Shown: piece after piece, positions 8,165-16,629 of the stretch
How positions within the stretch are numbered: position 1 is the stretch's first letter
Layout of the letters: the number at the start of each line of letters is the position of its first letter
Source of the DNA: Spongiactinospora sp. TRM90649
GTDB lineage: Bacteria > Actinomycetota > Actinomycetes > Streptosporangiales > Streptosporangiaceae
Length of the DNA: 64,000 bases
NCBI RefSeq assembly: GCF_029382225.1
Contig: NZ_JARLTC010000026.1
Location: 62,001 to 126,000, forward strand
Reading direction: 5' to 3'
Translations under genes and position numbers: made by a program
The notes under the pieces: model-generated
What the model saw: the letters and a program-made list of their open reading frames with translations, nothing else
Database searches by the model: none
What the model was told of the DNA's origin: nothing

Positions 8165-8947
8165 TCACTCCGCCAGGCCGAAGGCGGTGGAGACCAGCCC
8201 GCCGTCGATGATCAGGTCCTGGCCGTTGACGTAGGACGCCTCGTCCGAGGCCAGGAACGCCACCGCGTCGGCCACGTCCTCCGACGTGCCGAGCCGACCG
8301 GCGGGCACCGCCGCCACCACGGCGGCCCCGTCCTCGGGCGAGACGTTCTCGTGGAGCATTGGCGTGGCGATATAGCCCGGGCTGACGGAGTTCACCCGGA
8401 TCCGGCGGGGGGCCAGCTCGACCGCGAAGGTGTGCGTCAGGTTGTGCACCGCGGCCTTGGTCGCCGCGTAGACGGTCGCGCCCGGCAGGCCGCGGTTACG
8501 CGTCCAGGAAGAGTTGATCACGATGGCCGCGCCGTCGGACAGCAGTGGAAGCGTCCTGGTGATGGTGAAGAACACCCCCTTGAAGTTGGTGTTCACCATC
8601 CGGTCGAACTCGGCCTCGGTGACGTCGCCGCCGTGCTCGAACGACGCGACGCCCGCGTTGGCGAACAGGACGTCCAGCCGTCCGTACCTGTCCCGGGCGG
8701 CGGTGGCCAGCGCGTCCAGGTCGGCGAGGTCGGCCACGTCGCCGCGCACCGCGAGCACCCGATCGTCCCCGCCGAGCTCCGCGACGGTCTTGTCCAGGCG
8801 GGTCTTGTCGCGCCCGGTGATGATCACCTGGGCGCCCTCGGCGAGCAGGCGTCGCGCGGTGGCCAGGCCCATCCCGCTGGTGCCGCCGGTGATGAGCGCG
8901 ATCTTGTCGATGAAACGGGAGTACTGCCGGGTGTCGATCAGTGCCAT
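8165..8947 (-). CDS. Short-chain dehydrogenase/reductase, 260 aa
   Basis: A classical SDR of normal length. The cofactor motif TGGTSGMG is near the N-terminus, NAG follows strand 4, and the catalytic set comprises Ser in INSSW and Tyr-x3-Lys in VYAATKAAV, with a C-terminal GGLV segment. The basic residue after the glycine motif (TGRDKTRL) suggests NADP(H). Substrate cannot be inferred. The ATG at 8947 gives the usual N-terminus; a TTG upstream would add 11 residues. It lies 70 nt downstream of the XRE regulator on the same strand, so the two probably form an operon. Confidence 0.85.
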   Translation of the reverse strand: MALIDTRQYSRFIDKIALITGGTSGMGLATARRLLAEGAQVIITGRDKTRLDKTVAELGGDDRVLAVRGDVADLADLDALATAARDRYGRLDVLFANAGVASFEHGGDVTEAEFDRMVNTNFKGVFFTITRTLPLLSDGAAIVINSSWTRNRGLPGATVYAATKAAVHNLTHTFAVELAPRRIRVNSVSPGYIATPMLHENVSPEDGAAVVAAVPAGRLGTSEDVADAVAFLASDEASYVNGQDLIIDGGLVSTAFGLAE

Positions 8948-9017
8948 GGCACCCAGACTGCCGCCCGCCGTCCGTGGCAAACAGTGCCGGCTTATCCGGG
9001 GAGCGGCACCACCACCC

Positions 9018-9809
9018 TCACGTCACCGGGTTGTACAGCTCCAGATACCAGTCGGGGCGGTCGGCCACCGTCAGGGTGGTCACGTCGAAGAACAGGTCAC
9101 CGGCCTCCGGATGGCGCACCGCCTTCATCGCCTGCGCGGGCGGCCCCACCTCCTGTCGCGCCCACAGCTCGGCGAACTCCGGGCTCACCGCGCTGAGGCC
9201 GTCCACCACCCGCCTGAACTCCGGATCGTCGGGAGCGTGCGCCGCGTCGGAGCGGTAGGCGGCGACCACCGCCGGCGCGATCGCGGCCCACTGTGGGTGC
9301 ATGCCCCGGTATCTGGCATTGGTGAAGAACGAGTTCAGGCAGTTGTGATCGGTGTCGTCGTACCCGAACACCATCCGCGTGGCCTCGTTGATCACGACCA
9401 GGTTCCAGTACCGGTCCCGCAGGATCGCCGGACGCGGCATCCAGGCGTCGAGCAGTCGCCGCAGCTCCGGGGTGACCGATCCGCCGCGCGCCCCACCGAC
9501 CCGCGGCGGCGGGTTGAGCCCGGCCAGCAGATAGAGGTGCGCGCGCTCCGGCTCCGTCAGCCGCAGCGCCCTGCCCACCGCGTCCAGCACCTCGGGCGAC
9601 ACCCTGATGTCGCGCCCCTGTTCCAGCCACGTGTACCACGACACCCCGACCCCGGCCAGCACCGCGACCTCCTCGCGCCGCAGCCCCGGCGTCCGCCTCC
9701 TGCCCGCGGCCGGCATCCCGACGTCCTCGGGTGTGAGCCCGGCCCGGCGGGCACGCAGGAAATCCCGGAGCTGTTCACGCCGCCCCACGGTGTGGATCTC
9801 AGTGCTCAT
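9018..9809 (-). CDS. XRE-family regulator with MmyB-like ligand-binding domain, 263 aa
   Basis: Residues 1-90 are a HTH_31 domain (LRDFLRARRAGLTPEDVG, then TPGLRREEVAVLAGVGVSWY, then LEQGRDIRVSPEVLDAVGRA). The rest is the MmyB-like PAS-type domain (RPAILRDRYWNLVVINEATR). This pairing is abundant in actinomycetes and usually sits beside an SDR or other oxidoreductase, as here, presumably as its regulator with a fatty-acid-like ligand (inference from family). ATG 9809 is chosen because it begins the conserved domain; the longer frame upstream does not look like protein. Confidence 0.85.
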   Translation of the reverse strand: MSTEIHTVGRREQLRDFLRARRAGLTPEDVGMPAAGRRRTPGLRREEVAVLAGVGVSWYTWLEQGRDIRVSPEVLDAVGRALRLTEPERAHLYLLAGLNPPPRVGGARGGSVTPELRRLLDAWMPRPAILRDRYWNLVVINEATRMVFGYDDTDHNCLNSFFTNARYRGMHPQWAAIAPAVVAAYRSDAAHAPDDPEFRRVVDGLSAVSPEFAELWARQEVGPPAQAMKAVRHPEAGDLFFDVTTLTVADRPDWYLELYNPVT

Positions 9810-9983
9810 ATGTGCAGGAACAACGACACGCGGCCCATACTTCCAGGCTGGGATAAATACTTTTACAATGGCGCGGCCGATTAATCGGTCTTTACCCGAT
9901 ACGAGTCCGCTGAATGACGGCTGAACGCCGGGGAACCCTCGCACTCCGCTCTTCCGTCCCCGATGATGGACCGCATGACAGAG

Positions 9984-10019
9984 TCCTCCTCTGTGTCCCC
10001 CTCTGTGTCCTCCTCTGTG
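9984..10019 (+). repeat. Three 12-bp tandem repeats near the 5' end of the frameshifted gene
   Basis: TCCTCCTCTGTG, TCCCCCTCTGTG, TCCTCCTCTGTG, encoding SSSV-SPSV-SSSV. The unit length keeps the frame, so copy-number change would alter only the N-terminal linker. Confidence 0.85.
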
Positions 10020-11060
10020 CCCCCGGGAACCGGCCCCCTCGCCCCCCAGTTCTCCGGGATCGACCCGGTCCTGATGGGCGCGTTCATCACCGAGTTGGAA
10101 CGCGCGGGGCAGGTCATCGCCGAACAGGCGGAGAACATTCGCCGGGAACTGACCACCGTCGACCTCCCCGCCGCCGGACTCGCGCCGATCAGGGAGATCG
10201 GCGGCTGGGCGGAACAGGAACTCCCCCGGCTACGGCAACGCCTGGAGACCATCACCAGCCCCATGCCCGGATTGGCCGGACTGGCAGGGGTGCCGGGGCT
10301 GCCCGGCATCGGCCTGCGGGCGTACCAGGAGACGTCACTCCTCACCCCCGCCGAGGCGCGCCGCCAGGGCACCGCCCTCGGCGAGCGGTTCGCCGCCATC
10401 GACCCGGATGAGTTCCGTCTCACCGGCCCCTACGCGTCGGACAGAATCGCCGAGGCGCTCAAGGAACTGAGCGCGCATCGGCATGACGCCGTCTACAACG
10501 CCGCGTTCTTCGCCGCTCTGGGCCCCGAAGGCCCCCGGAAGATCGCCGCCGCCGTGGAACGGCTGCCCCGTGAGGACCGTCCGGACGCCATCATGCTCGC
10601 CGGTACGGCCTTCGCCGCGGCGATCACCGGCGGCGCGTCGGTGGCCGGATTCGCCGCCGTGCTCAAGGCCGCAGAGAAGACCAAGACCGCCGACCCCGGA
10701 GACCGCGACGACGCCGAGGACATCGACGCCGTCGCCGCCCTGCTGAGCCACGGCGACTACCCGGACGTATGGCTGGCCGAGTTCGCCCGCCCCGCGCTGT
10801 CACCGGACAGCCGGGTCAGCGCCTCCGCCCTCACCGACCTGCTCAACGCCCTGGGCAACAACCCCGCCGCGGCCCGCCTGGCCATCGGCTCCGCCGTCCG
10901 CTTCGGCCCCGGCCCCGGCATGCCGTCCCTCGCCCTGCCCTTCGGCCGCATCCCGGCCACCCCAGAGAAGTGGGAACGCTGCCCCGACCTGGCCACGTTC
11001 CTGCGCGGCCTCCACGACCGCGCCTCGACCTCACCGCAGTCAGCCGACGCCTTCGGCCGC

Positions 11061-11088
11061 CTCCTCGCCGCCGCCTCCTCGCCGCCGC
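11061..11088 (+). repeat. Exact 14-bp tandem duplication causing a frameshift
   Basis: CTCCTCGCCGCCGC occurs at 11061-11074 and again at 11075-11088, followed by a partial third start (CTCC). Fourteen is not a multiple of three, so the second copy puts the 3' half of the gene out of frame. With one copy the reading frame is continuous. Confidence 0.9.
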
Positions 11089-12065
11089 CTCCGGAGCCTA
11101 CGACGAACAGGACGGCGAGCACGGCAAGGAGTCCGCCGCCTTCGCCTACACCGTGATGATCTCCGCGGACGGATGGCCCCTCCCCGACGCCACCCGGATC
11201 CACCTGGGCGAGATCGCGGGCGCCTACGCCACAGAACTCACCCTGGGCGCCGACCTCGGCGACCCCGACATGACCCAGGACAGCGCCCTGCGCACCACCC
11301 CCGACCCCTTCCAGCCAACCAGGATCCCCGGCCTGTACGGCGCCTTCCGCCTGAGCCCCGAGGACACCTTTCGCTTCATGACCACCTTCACCGCCACCGC
11401 TGACTCCCGCCGCCCCTTCGACAACGGCATGGACACCCTCCTCCAACGCCTCCTCCCACCCATCGCCGAACAGTCCCGAACCACCGGCGACATCACCCGC
11501 ATGGACCGCCTGTTCCGCACACTGGGCAACGTGCGCGGCTTCGAACTGGCCGCCGCCGTCAGAGTCCTCCAGCCCCAGGACGAGCGGGCCGAGGAGGCGA
11601 AGGACGCAGAAAGCCTGCTCGCGGGCACCTTGATGGGAGCGTTCGGCCTGATACCTCCCTTCTCGATCATCCCCAAGACCTGGACCGCCCTGTCCACCGG
11701 CGTGGCCGTGAAGGACACCTACGGACCCCAGCCGAAGAACCTGGTGCAGGAGACCGAGAAGCTGGACGGGGTGGAAACCCTGGCTCGCCAGCACGTAACT
11801 GCCCAACTCCTGATGGAACAGGGGTTCGTCCCGAAGGTGCCGCCATCCGGTTTCCTCGCCGGGCCGGACGGTGCCCTTCGCCCGTTCAGCGAGATCATCG
11901 AGGACGGGAACACGGGCATGCAGGCGTTCGAACAGTGGCTTATCGAGAACGGCATGGGCACGAACGACGAGTTCTCTGTGGGAGAGTCCAGTCTTCGCGT
12001 CGCGCGGAACTTCGATGGTGGAAAGGACGGCGCCTACCACAGAGCGCGGCTCTACACGAACACTC

Positions 12066-12518
12066 TCACGACGGACTAAGGCAGTAGGTCTCCCCGCTTG
12101 CCGAGTATGTTCCATTCTTGGAGGAGTTCAAATGAATTGAGGTTCGTGTCGCCTTGTTGATGAGATCGAAATTCGGATCCCCCGGGCCGGTGAGCCGATA
12201 GTCGGCGAACTCCTTCACGGCGCTGAGCATCATGGTGTTGAGAGTCCGGGGATCGCTCTGCTCGGCGCTGTCCGGGCCAGTCGCGGCGAAAGTCCGTTTG
12301 ACCCTGCCGTTGCCGCAGGGAATGTCCTTCCCTCCGGGGTCGGTGACCTGCGGGCTCTCGTAGCTGACCTCATCGATGAGCCGAAGAATATGGGACTTGA
12401 GGGTCGCGCCCGCCTCCGAGGCCGTTGGTTCGCGTTGGCCGCAGCCGGTCGTGGCCGGTACGGCCAGCAGGAGTATCGCACCGAACCACGCGAGAAGGCT
12501 TCGGTTGGAACGGGGCAC
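12066..12518 (-). CDS. Small predicted lipoprotein of unknown function, 150 aa
   Basis: The start is the GTG at 12518, with AGGAGGG 8 nt upstream. Residues 1-26 are a lipoprotein-type signal (FGAILLLAVPATTGCGQ). The lipobox is weak because Thr replaces the usual Leu/Val at -3, but the Cys is well placed. The mature part is a small soluble domain with two further Cys residues (IPCGNG and ETYCLSPS) that could form a disulfide. It sits between the frameshifted large gene (14-nt overlapping 3' ends) and the WXG100-like gene (divergent), which suggests a shared role at the cell surface. No family recognised. Confidence 0.65.
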   Translation of the reverse strand: MPRSNRSLLAWFGAILLLAVPATTGCGQREPTASEAGATLKSHILRLIDEVSYESPQVTDPGGKDIPCGNGRVKRTFAATGPDSAEQSDPRTLNTMMLSAVKEFADYRLTGPGDPNFDLINKATRTSIHLNSSKNGTYSASGETYCLSPS

Positions 12519-12609
12519 TGGATACCCTCCTAAGAGTCGGCCGCCTGAGCGCACCATCTCACATCGCCTGGCGAAGGGCGCAGTCGTTCCATGGAGAAAG
12601 GGGACGCGT

Positions 12610-12885
12610 TTGACCCCGGGATCACAGGATATGGCCGCTAATCTCCGTAGAGAAGAACTGCTGCGGGCCCTGGCCCAGGTGCGGGCGCACGCCGCGCGGC
12701 TGGAGGTGGCGCTGGATTCGGCGCACGCCACGCTCACCGGCAAGGCCGTCTGGGTAGGGCCGGCGGCGCAGGATTTCATCGGGGAGCTGACCGGTCGCAG
12801 GGCCCGGCTCCGGACGCTCACCCAGCGGATCGTCGAGGATCTGGAGGCCCGGCTGCAGGCCATTCCGGAGAAGGCGCCACGCTGA
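12610..12885 (+). CDS. WXG100-like small helical protein, 91 aa
   Basis: A short, almost wholly helical protein with a W-V-G turn in the middle (AVWVGPAAQDFIGELTGRR), flanked by two long amphipathic helices. Length and layout fit ESAT-6/WXG100-type proteins, which form helical hairpins and are secreted by, or structural partners in, type VII systems. No ESX ATPase or membrane gene is in the window, so secretion is inference. AAAGGGGA precedes the TTG at 12610; an ATG at 12631 is the alternative and would remove seven residues. It is divergent from the lipoprotein and followed 45 nt later by an oxidoreductase. Confidence 0.6.
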   Translation: MTPGSQDMAANLRREELLRALAQVRAHAARLEVALDSAHATLTGKAVWVGPAAQDFIGELTGRRARLRTLTQRIVEDLEARLQAIPEKAPR

Positions 12886-12930
12886 GCCCAGGCTGTAGGG
12901 CCCGCACGGAAACGAAACAGGAGAGCGGTA

Positions 12931-13920
12931 TTGGGTGAGACGATGCGTGCCGTCGTGCTGAGCGGTCCCGGTCCGGTGGAGAATCTGCGGTTGACCAAGC
13001 TGCCCAGGCCCGAGCCGGAGCCGGGGTGGGTGCGGATCCGGGTGGAGGCGTTCGGGCTCAACCGGTCCGAGCTGCACACCAGGCTCGGCCTGGCCGAGGG
13101 TGTGATCTTCCCGAGGGTGCCCGGGATCGAGGCCGCGGGGGTGGTCGACGCGGTCGGGCCCAGCGGCGCGCTGAGTCCCGGTCGGCAGGTGGTGACCATG
13201 ATGGGCGGGATGGGCCGCGTCTTCGACGGCGGCTATGCCGAGTACACGTGCGTCCCAGAGGCGCAGGTGCTGCCGATCAGTACGGACCTGCCGTGGGAGG
13301 TCGTGGGCGCCCTGCCGGAGATGGTCCAGACGGCCAACGGCTCGCTCACCGTCGGGCTCGACCTGCGCGCGGGGCAGTCGCTGCTGATTCGCGGCGGCAC
13401 GTCCTCGGTGGGGATGGCGGCGGCGGCGTTGGCCAGGCGGGCCGGGGCCACCGTCCTGGCCACCACCCGGCGTGCGGAACGGGCGAAGGACCTGGCCGCC
13501 GCAGGGGTGGATCATCCGATCGTGGACACCGGCGAGATCGCCGCCGCCGTCCGCCGTATCGTGCCCGGCGGGGTGGACGCCGCGCTCGAACTGGTCGGCA
13601 CGCCGACCCTGCCCGACACGCTGCGCGCGGTCCGCGTGCACGGCACGGTCTGCTTCACCGGCATGCTGTCCAACCAGTGGATCGTCAAGGACTTCTACCC
13701 GATCGGCTACCTCCCCAACGGCGTGCGCCTGACCGCGTACGGCGGCGAGGCCGCCGACCTGCCCGCCGTGACCTTCCAGTCGATCCTCGACGAGATCTCC
13801 GCCGGACGCCTCACCATCCCGGTCCACCGCGTCTACCAGGGCCTGGACGACATCCGGCAGGCCCACACCGACATGGAGGCCGACACCGCGGTCGGCAAGC
13901 TCGTCGTCCGCGTCACCTGA
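12931..13920 (+). CDS. Zinc-independent MDR alcohol dehydrogenase / quinone oxidoreductase-type, 329 aa
   Basis: A medium-chain dehydrogenase/reductase of usual length: GroES-like N-terminal half (MRAVVLSGPGPVENLRLT, FGLNRSELHTRLG, GIEAAGVVDAVG) and Rossmann half with GGTSSVGMAAAALARR binding NADP(H). The structural-zinc cysteines are absent, which fits the quinone-oxidoreductase branch. It likely reduces a quinone or enone; the substrate is unknown. The TTG at 12931 has AGGAG 7 nt upstream; the family N-terminus begins at the ATG 12943, which lies too far from that site. Confidence 0.85.
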   Translation: MGETMRAVVLSGPGPVENLRLTKLPRPEPEPGWVRIRVEAFGLNRSELHTRLGLAEGVIFPRVPGIEAAGVVDAVGPSGALSPGRQVVTMMGGMGRVFDGGYAEYTCVPEAQVLPISTDLPWEVVGALPEMVQTANGSLTVGLDLRAGQSLLIRGGTSSVGMAAAALARRAGATVLATTRRAERAKDLAAAGVDHPIVDTGEIAAAVRRIVPGGVDAALELVGTPTLPDTLRAVRVHGTVCFTGMLSNQWIVKDFYPIGYLPNGVRLTAYGGEAADLPAVTFQSILDEISAGRLTIPVHRVYQGLDDIRQAHTDMEADTAVGKLVVRVT

Positions 13921-14004
13921 TCCGGTTTCTGGGTCGTGACGGGGCACCCGACGCCGTCGAATGTGAGATGCCAGTAGATCATCACAGCGGTCCGCGAGGC
14001 GGTC

Positions 14005-14190
14005 GTGAGTGTGCTCAATCGCAGGGAAGTGATGTCCTGGCCGGCCGGGGGCGCGTTCGGCGCGGTCGCGGCGTCCGTCTGGCCAGGCGGGTCGGCCGCA
14101 GCCGCAGCCGCCGACGACGGCGTCATCGTGCTTCTGCGGGCCACGCTGATCGACGGCATCGGCGCGCCGCCTCGGCCCGGCGCGGGGTGA
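14005..14190 (+). pseudogene. 5' fragment of an amidohydrolase-family gene with Tat-like signal
   Basis: The 61 residues start with a twin-arginine-type leader (LNRREVMSWPAGGAFGAVAA) and continue LLRATLIDGIGAPPRPGA, the first beta-strands of exported metal-dependent amidohydrolases (usual pattern: ATLIDGTGAPP). The protein stops at once after this and lacks all metal ligands. Whole enzymes of the type have about 400-450 residues. The end coincides with the end of a truncated P450 gene on the other strand. Confidence 0.65.
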
Positions 14191-14512
14191 ACGTGCGGTA
14201 CATGATGCGGCGATAGCGGGTGTGCTCGGGCGGGTCCTGGTTGACCAGGGACGCCGGGTCGTCGTCGATGGCGGTGCCGGTGACCATCCGGGGCAGTCCG
14301 GGCATGCGCAGGTTGCGGCTGGCCGTGGGGGCGGCCAGCAGGGCGCGGACGTCGTCGTACCTGACGGCGACCGGGACGCGGTCGCCGCTCGGCATGGCCG
14401 CGGGCGCGAGCGGCCCCGACTCCCGCCTGCGGTCCAGCTCAGGTGATGGTGTGCCCAGCGGCCCCGGCACGATGTCCGGCCACGACTCTTCCGGTTCAGC
14501 TCCGCCGGCCAT
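14123..14512 (-). pseudogene. 5' fragment of a cytochrome P450 gene
   Basis: From ATG 14512 (GGAGG upstream) the protein shows P450 N-terminal features: VAVRYDDVRALLAAPTASRN and the C-helix motif DPPEHTRYRRIMYRTFTPRR, whose His/Arg contact the haem propionates. Homology ends near 14165 and a stop occurs at 14123. The I-helix, ExxR and haem-Cys regions are missing, so this cannot be a functional P450. Confidence 0.75.
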
Positions 14513-14608
14513 CGCAGCCTCCGCGATTCCTTGATGCCTGGAGGACAACCCAGACTGGAACGTACGAAATGCCGCGACGCCCGTCAACACTCGCTACTGG
14601 GGGACGCC

Positions 14609-15679
14609 TTACTGGGCCGACTTGACCAGCTCGTCGATCGCGTACGGCAGCGACAGCAGCGTGCTCTGCGACATGGCCGCACCGATTGCCGGGCCCTCGC
14701 TGTCCAGCAGGTACGACACCTTGCCGCCCTTGACGGCCGGCAGGTTGGCGAACAGCTTGAACTTCTTCAGCGCGTCCTGGTCCGCCTGGTCGGCGATGAC
14801 GAAGAGGCGATCGACGTCGATCAGGTCGATGCGCTCGGGCGACAACACGGTGTAGAAACTGCCCCCCGCGATCTTGTCGATCTCGGTGGCGCCCTTGAAC
14901 CCGATGCCGGTCACCATGCGCCCGCGCACGTCGGTCGTGGTGAACGGGGCGACCGAGTTCTTGTACCAGGACAGCGCGACGGCGGTCTGGTCCGCGAACT
15001 CCGGGTTCGCCTCGCGGGCGGCGGTGAGCTTGTCGTCGATCGATTTCACCAGCGCGGCGCCTTCATCGGCCTTGCCGAGCGCCTTGGCGATGTGCAGCGC
15101 GTTGTCCTGCCACGGCGCGCTGAACGGCTCCTTCTCGGTCTTGGTGCGGCCGACCGTGGGCGCGATCTTGGTGAGCCGGTCGTAGGCGGCCTGGTCGATC
15201 TCGGAGTAGACCGCGATGATCAGATCCGGGCGCAGCGCGGCGATCTTCTCGTAGTTCGGGCCGGAGTCGCCGTTGCTCATGACGACCTCGGGGCGGGTGT
15301 CGCCCCACTTGTCCTTCACCCAGGGCCACTGGGTGTTGATGTCGGGGGTCTTGCCGGGCGGGTTCGGGTACTGGTCGACCATGCCGACCGGCTTGACACC
15401 GAACGCCAGGATGGCCTGGTCGTCGGTGTAGCCGACGGAGACGACCCGCTGCGGGGCCTTGGCGATCTCCGTGCTGCCGAACGCGTGCTCCACGGTGACC
15501 GGGAACGCGCCGCCGGCGGTGGCCGTGGTCTCGCCGCCCGGCCGGTCGGCCGCGGATCCGGCCGCCGAATCGGATCCTGATCCGCATCCCGCCAGGAGGC
15601 CGGCGCCGAGGGCCGCGGCGGAGATCGCCGTCGCGAACCGTCGCAAGGACTTCGTGGTCGTCGTTCGTTGGTGAAGCAT
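14609..15679 (-). CDS. Iron-siderophore ABC transporter substrate-binding lipoprotein, 356 aa
   Basis: A lipoprotein signal (ALGAGLLAGCGSG, lipobox LAGC) precedes a FecB/FepB-type class III periplasmic-binding fold: PQRVVSVGYTDDQAILAFGV, ALRPDLIIAVYSEID and a long linking helix. It should bind ferric siderophore outside the membrane and deliver it to the two FecCD permeases encoded just upstream. AAGGA lies 6 nt before the ATG. A consensus iron box at 15752-15770 shows that it is repressed by iron through a DtxR/IdeR-type regulator, probably from its own promoter. Confidence 0.9.
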   Translation of the reverse strand: MLHQRTTTTKSLRRFATAISAAALGAGLLAGCGSGSDSAAGSAADRPGGETTATAGGAFPVTVEHAFGSTEIAKAPQRVVSVGYTDDQAILAFGVKPVGMVDQYPNPPGKTPDINTQWPWVKDKWGDTRPEVVMSNGDSGPNYEKIAALRPDLIIAVYSEIDQAAYDRLTKIAPTVGRTKTEKEPFSAPWQDNALHIAKALGKADEGAALVKSIDDKLTAAREANPEFADQTAVALSWYKNSVAPFTTTDVRGRMVTGIGFKGATEIDKIAGGSFYTVLSPERIDLIDVDRLFVIADQADQDALKKFKLFANLPAVKGGKVSYLLDSEGPAIGAAMSQSTLLSLPYAIDELVKSAQ

Positions 15680-15751
15680 TCGAATTCCTTGCTCACTTCG
15701 TGCTGTCTAGGCGAGCCCGTGCAAAGGGCAGGCAAACCGTAGCACGCACGA

Positions 15752-15770
15752 TAAGGCTAGGCTAACCTAA
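15752..15770 (-). promoter_or_regulatory. DtxR/IdeR iron box
   Basis: TAAGGCTAGGCTAACCTAA closely matches the consensus TTAGGTTAGGCTAACCTAA. It lies 73 nt before the substrate-binding-protein start and 12 nt after the ATPase stop. Confidence 0.85.
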
Positions 15771-15781
15771 CCCTGCCCACG

Positions 15782-16597
15782 TCAAGTTACCCGTGTATGG
15801 GCCCGGCCGATCGGCACGATGAGCGGCCGGTCGCTCACCGGATCGTCGATCACTCGGGCGCGCAGCCTGAACGCCTCGTGCAGCAACTCGGCGGTGATCA
15901 CGTCACGCGGGTGTCCCTGGGCCAGGATCGACCCCGACCGCATCACGATCAGGTTGTCGCTGTAACGCGTGGCCAGGTTGAGGTCGTGCAGCACCATGAC
16001 CACCGTGCGCCCCGACTCGTGCAGGTCGTCCACCAGATCGATCACCTCGATCGCGTGGGCCAGGTCGAGGTAGGTCGTCGGCTCGTCGAGCAGCAGCAGG
16101 TCGGTGCCCTGGGCGAGGGTCATCGAGATCCAGACGCGCTGGCGCTGCCCGCCGGACAGCGCGTCGATCGGACGGTCGGCCAGGTCGGTCACGCCGGTCA
16201 TGGCCAGGGCGCGCTCCACCACGTCGGCGTCGTCCGACGACCACTGCCGCAGCCAGCTCTGGTGCGGGTGCCGGCCCCTGGCGACCAGGTCGGACACCGT
16301 CAGCCCCTCCGGCGCGACCGGGGCCTGGGGGAGCAGGCCCAGCTTCTTGGCCACGTCTCTGGTCTTGAGCTTGGCGATGTCCTCGCCGTCCAGCACGACC
16401 GTGCCGCCGGCCGGTTTGAGCAGCCGGGACAGGGTCCGCAGCAGGGTGGACTTCCCGCAGCCGTTGGGGCCGATGATCGTGGTGATCACCCCCGGCGGTA
16501 TCACCACGTCGAGATCGTCGATGACGGCCCGGCCGCCGTAGCCGACGGTGACGCCGTGGGCGGCCAGGCGCGGGGTGGTGATGTGGTGCGTGGTCAC
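15782..16597 (-). CDS. Ferric-siderophore ABC transporter ATP-binding protein, 271 aa
   Basis: FepC/FhuC-type ATPase: Walker A GPNGCGKST, Q-loop at LLPQAPVAP, signature LSGGQRQR, Walker B LLLLDEPTTYLDL and H-loop VVMVLHDL. It powers the two permeases encoded directly upstream. It starts at GTG 16597, 13 nt after the permease stop, within the same transcript. The Shine-Dalgarno sequence is weak. A 15-bp palindrome resembling an iron box lies right before the gene. Confidence 0.9.
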   Translation of the reverse strand: MTTHHITTPRLAAHGVTVGYGGRAVIDDLDVVIPPGVITTIIGPNGCGKSTLLRTLSRLLKPAGGTVVLDGEDIAKLKTRDVAKKLGLLPQAPVAPEGLTVSDLVARGRHPHQSWLRQWSSDDADVVERALAMTGVTDLADRPIDALSGGQRQRVWISMTLAQGTDLLLLDEPTTYLDLAHAIEVIDLVDDLHESGRTVVMVLHDLNLATRYSDNLIVMRSGSILAQGHPRDVITAELLHEAFRLRARVIDDPVSDRPLIVPIGRAHTRVT

Positions 16598-16610
16598 AGG
16601 GACACTCTAG

Positions 16611-16629
16611 TTAGGCAAGGCTTGCCTTC
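16611..16629 (-). promoter_or_regulatory. Iron-box-like palindrome inside the 3' end of the permease gene
   Basis: TTAGGCAAGGCTTGCCTTC contains the perfect palindrome AGGCAAG-G-CTTGCCT and matches the iron-box consensus except at the AT-rich core positions. It overlaps the permease stop codon and lies 14 nt before the ATPase start. Confidence 0.5.

Larger units (their letters stand above)
9963..12079 (+). pseudogene. Large gene of unknown function, frameshifted by a 14-bp tandem duplication (about 700 aa if repaired)
   Basis: The first frame (9963-11156) encodes a Ser/Val/Pro-rich start, a helical segment around ELERAGQVIAEQAENIRREL with a GGW motif resembling WXG100-type helices, and an alpha-helical body to FGRLLAAAS. 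The frame then leaves for nonsense. The second frame (to 12079) resumes GAYDEQDGEHGKE and continues as well-coded helical protein. Removing one copy of the 14-bp repeat at 11061-11088 joins both halves exactly as LLAAASGAYDEQDG. No family is certain; it resembles large actinomycete proteins found near WXG100-like genes. Possible starts are ATG 9963, 9966 or 9975. It overlaps the convergent lipoprotein gene by 14 nt. Confidence 0.75.
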
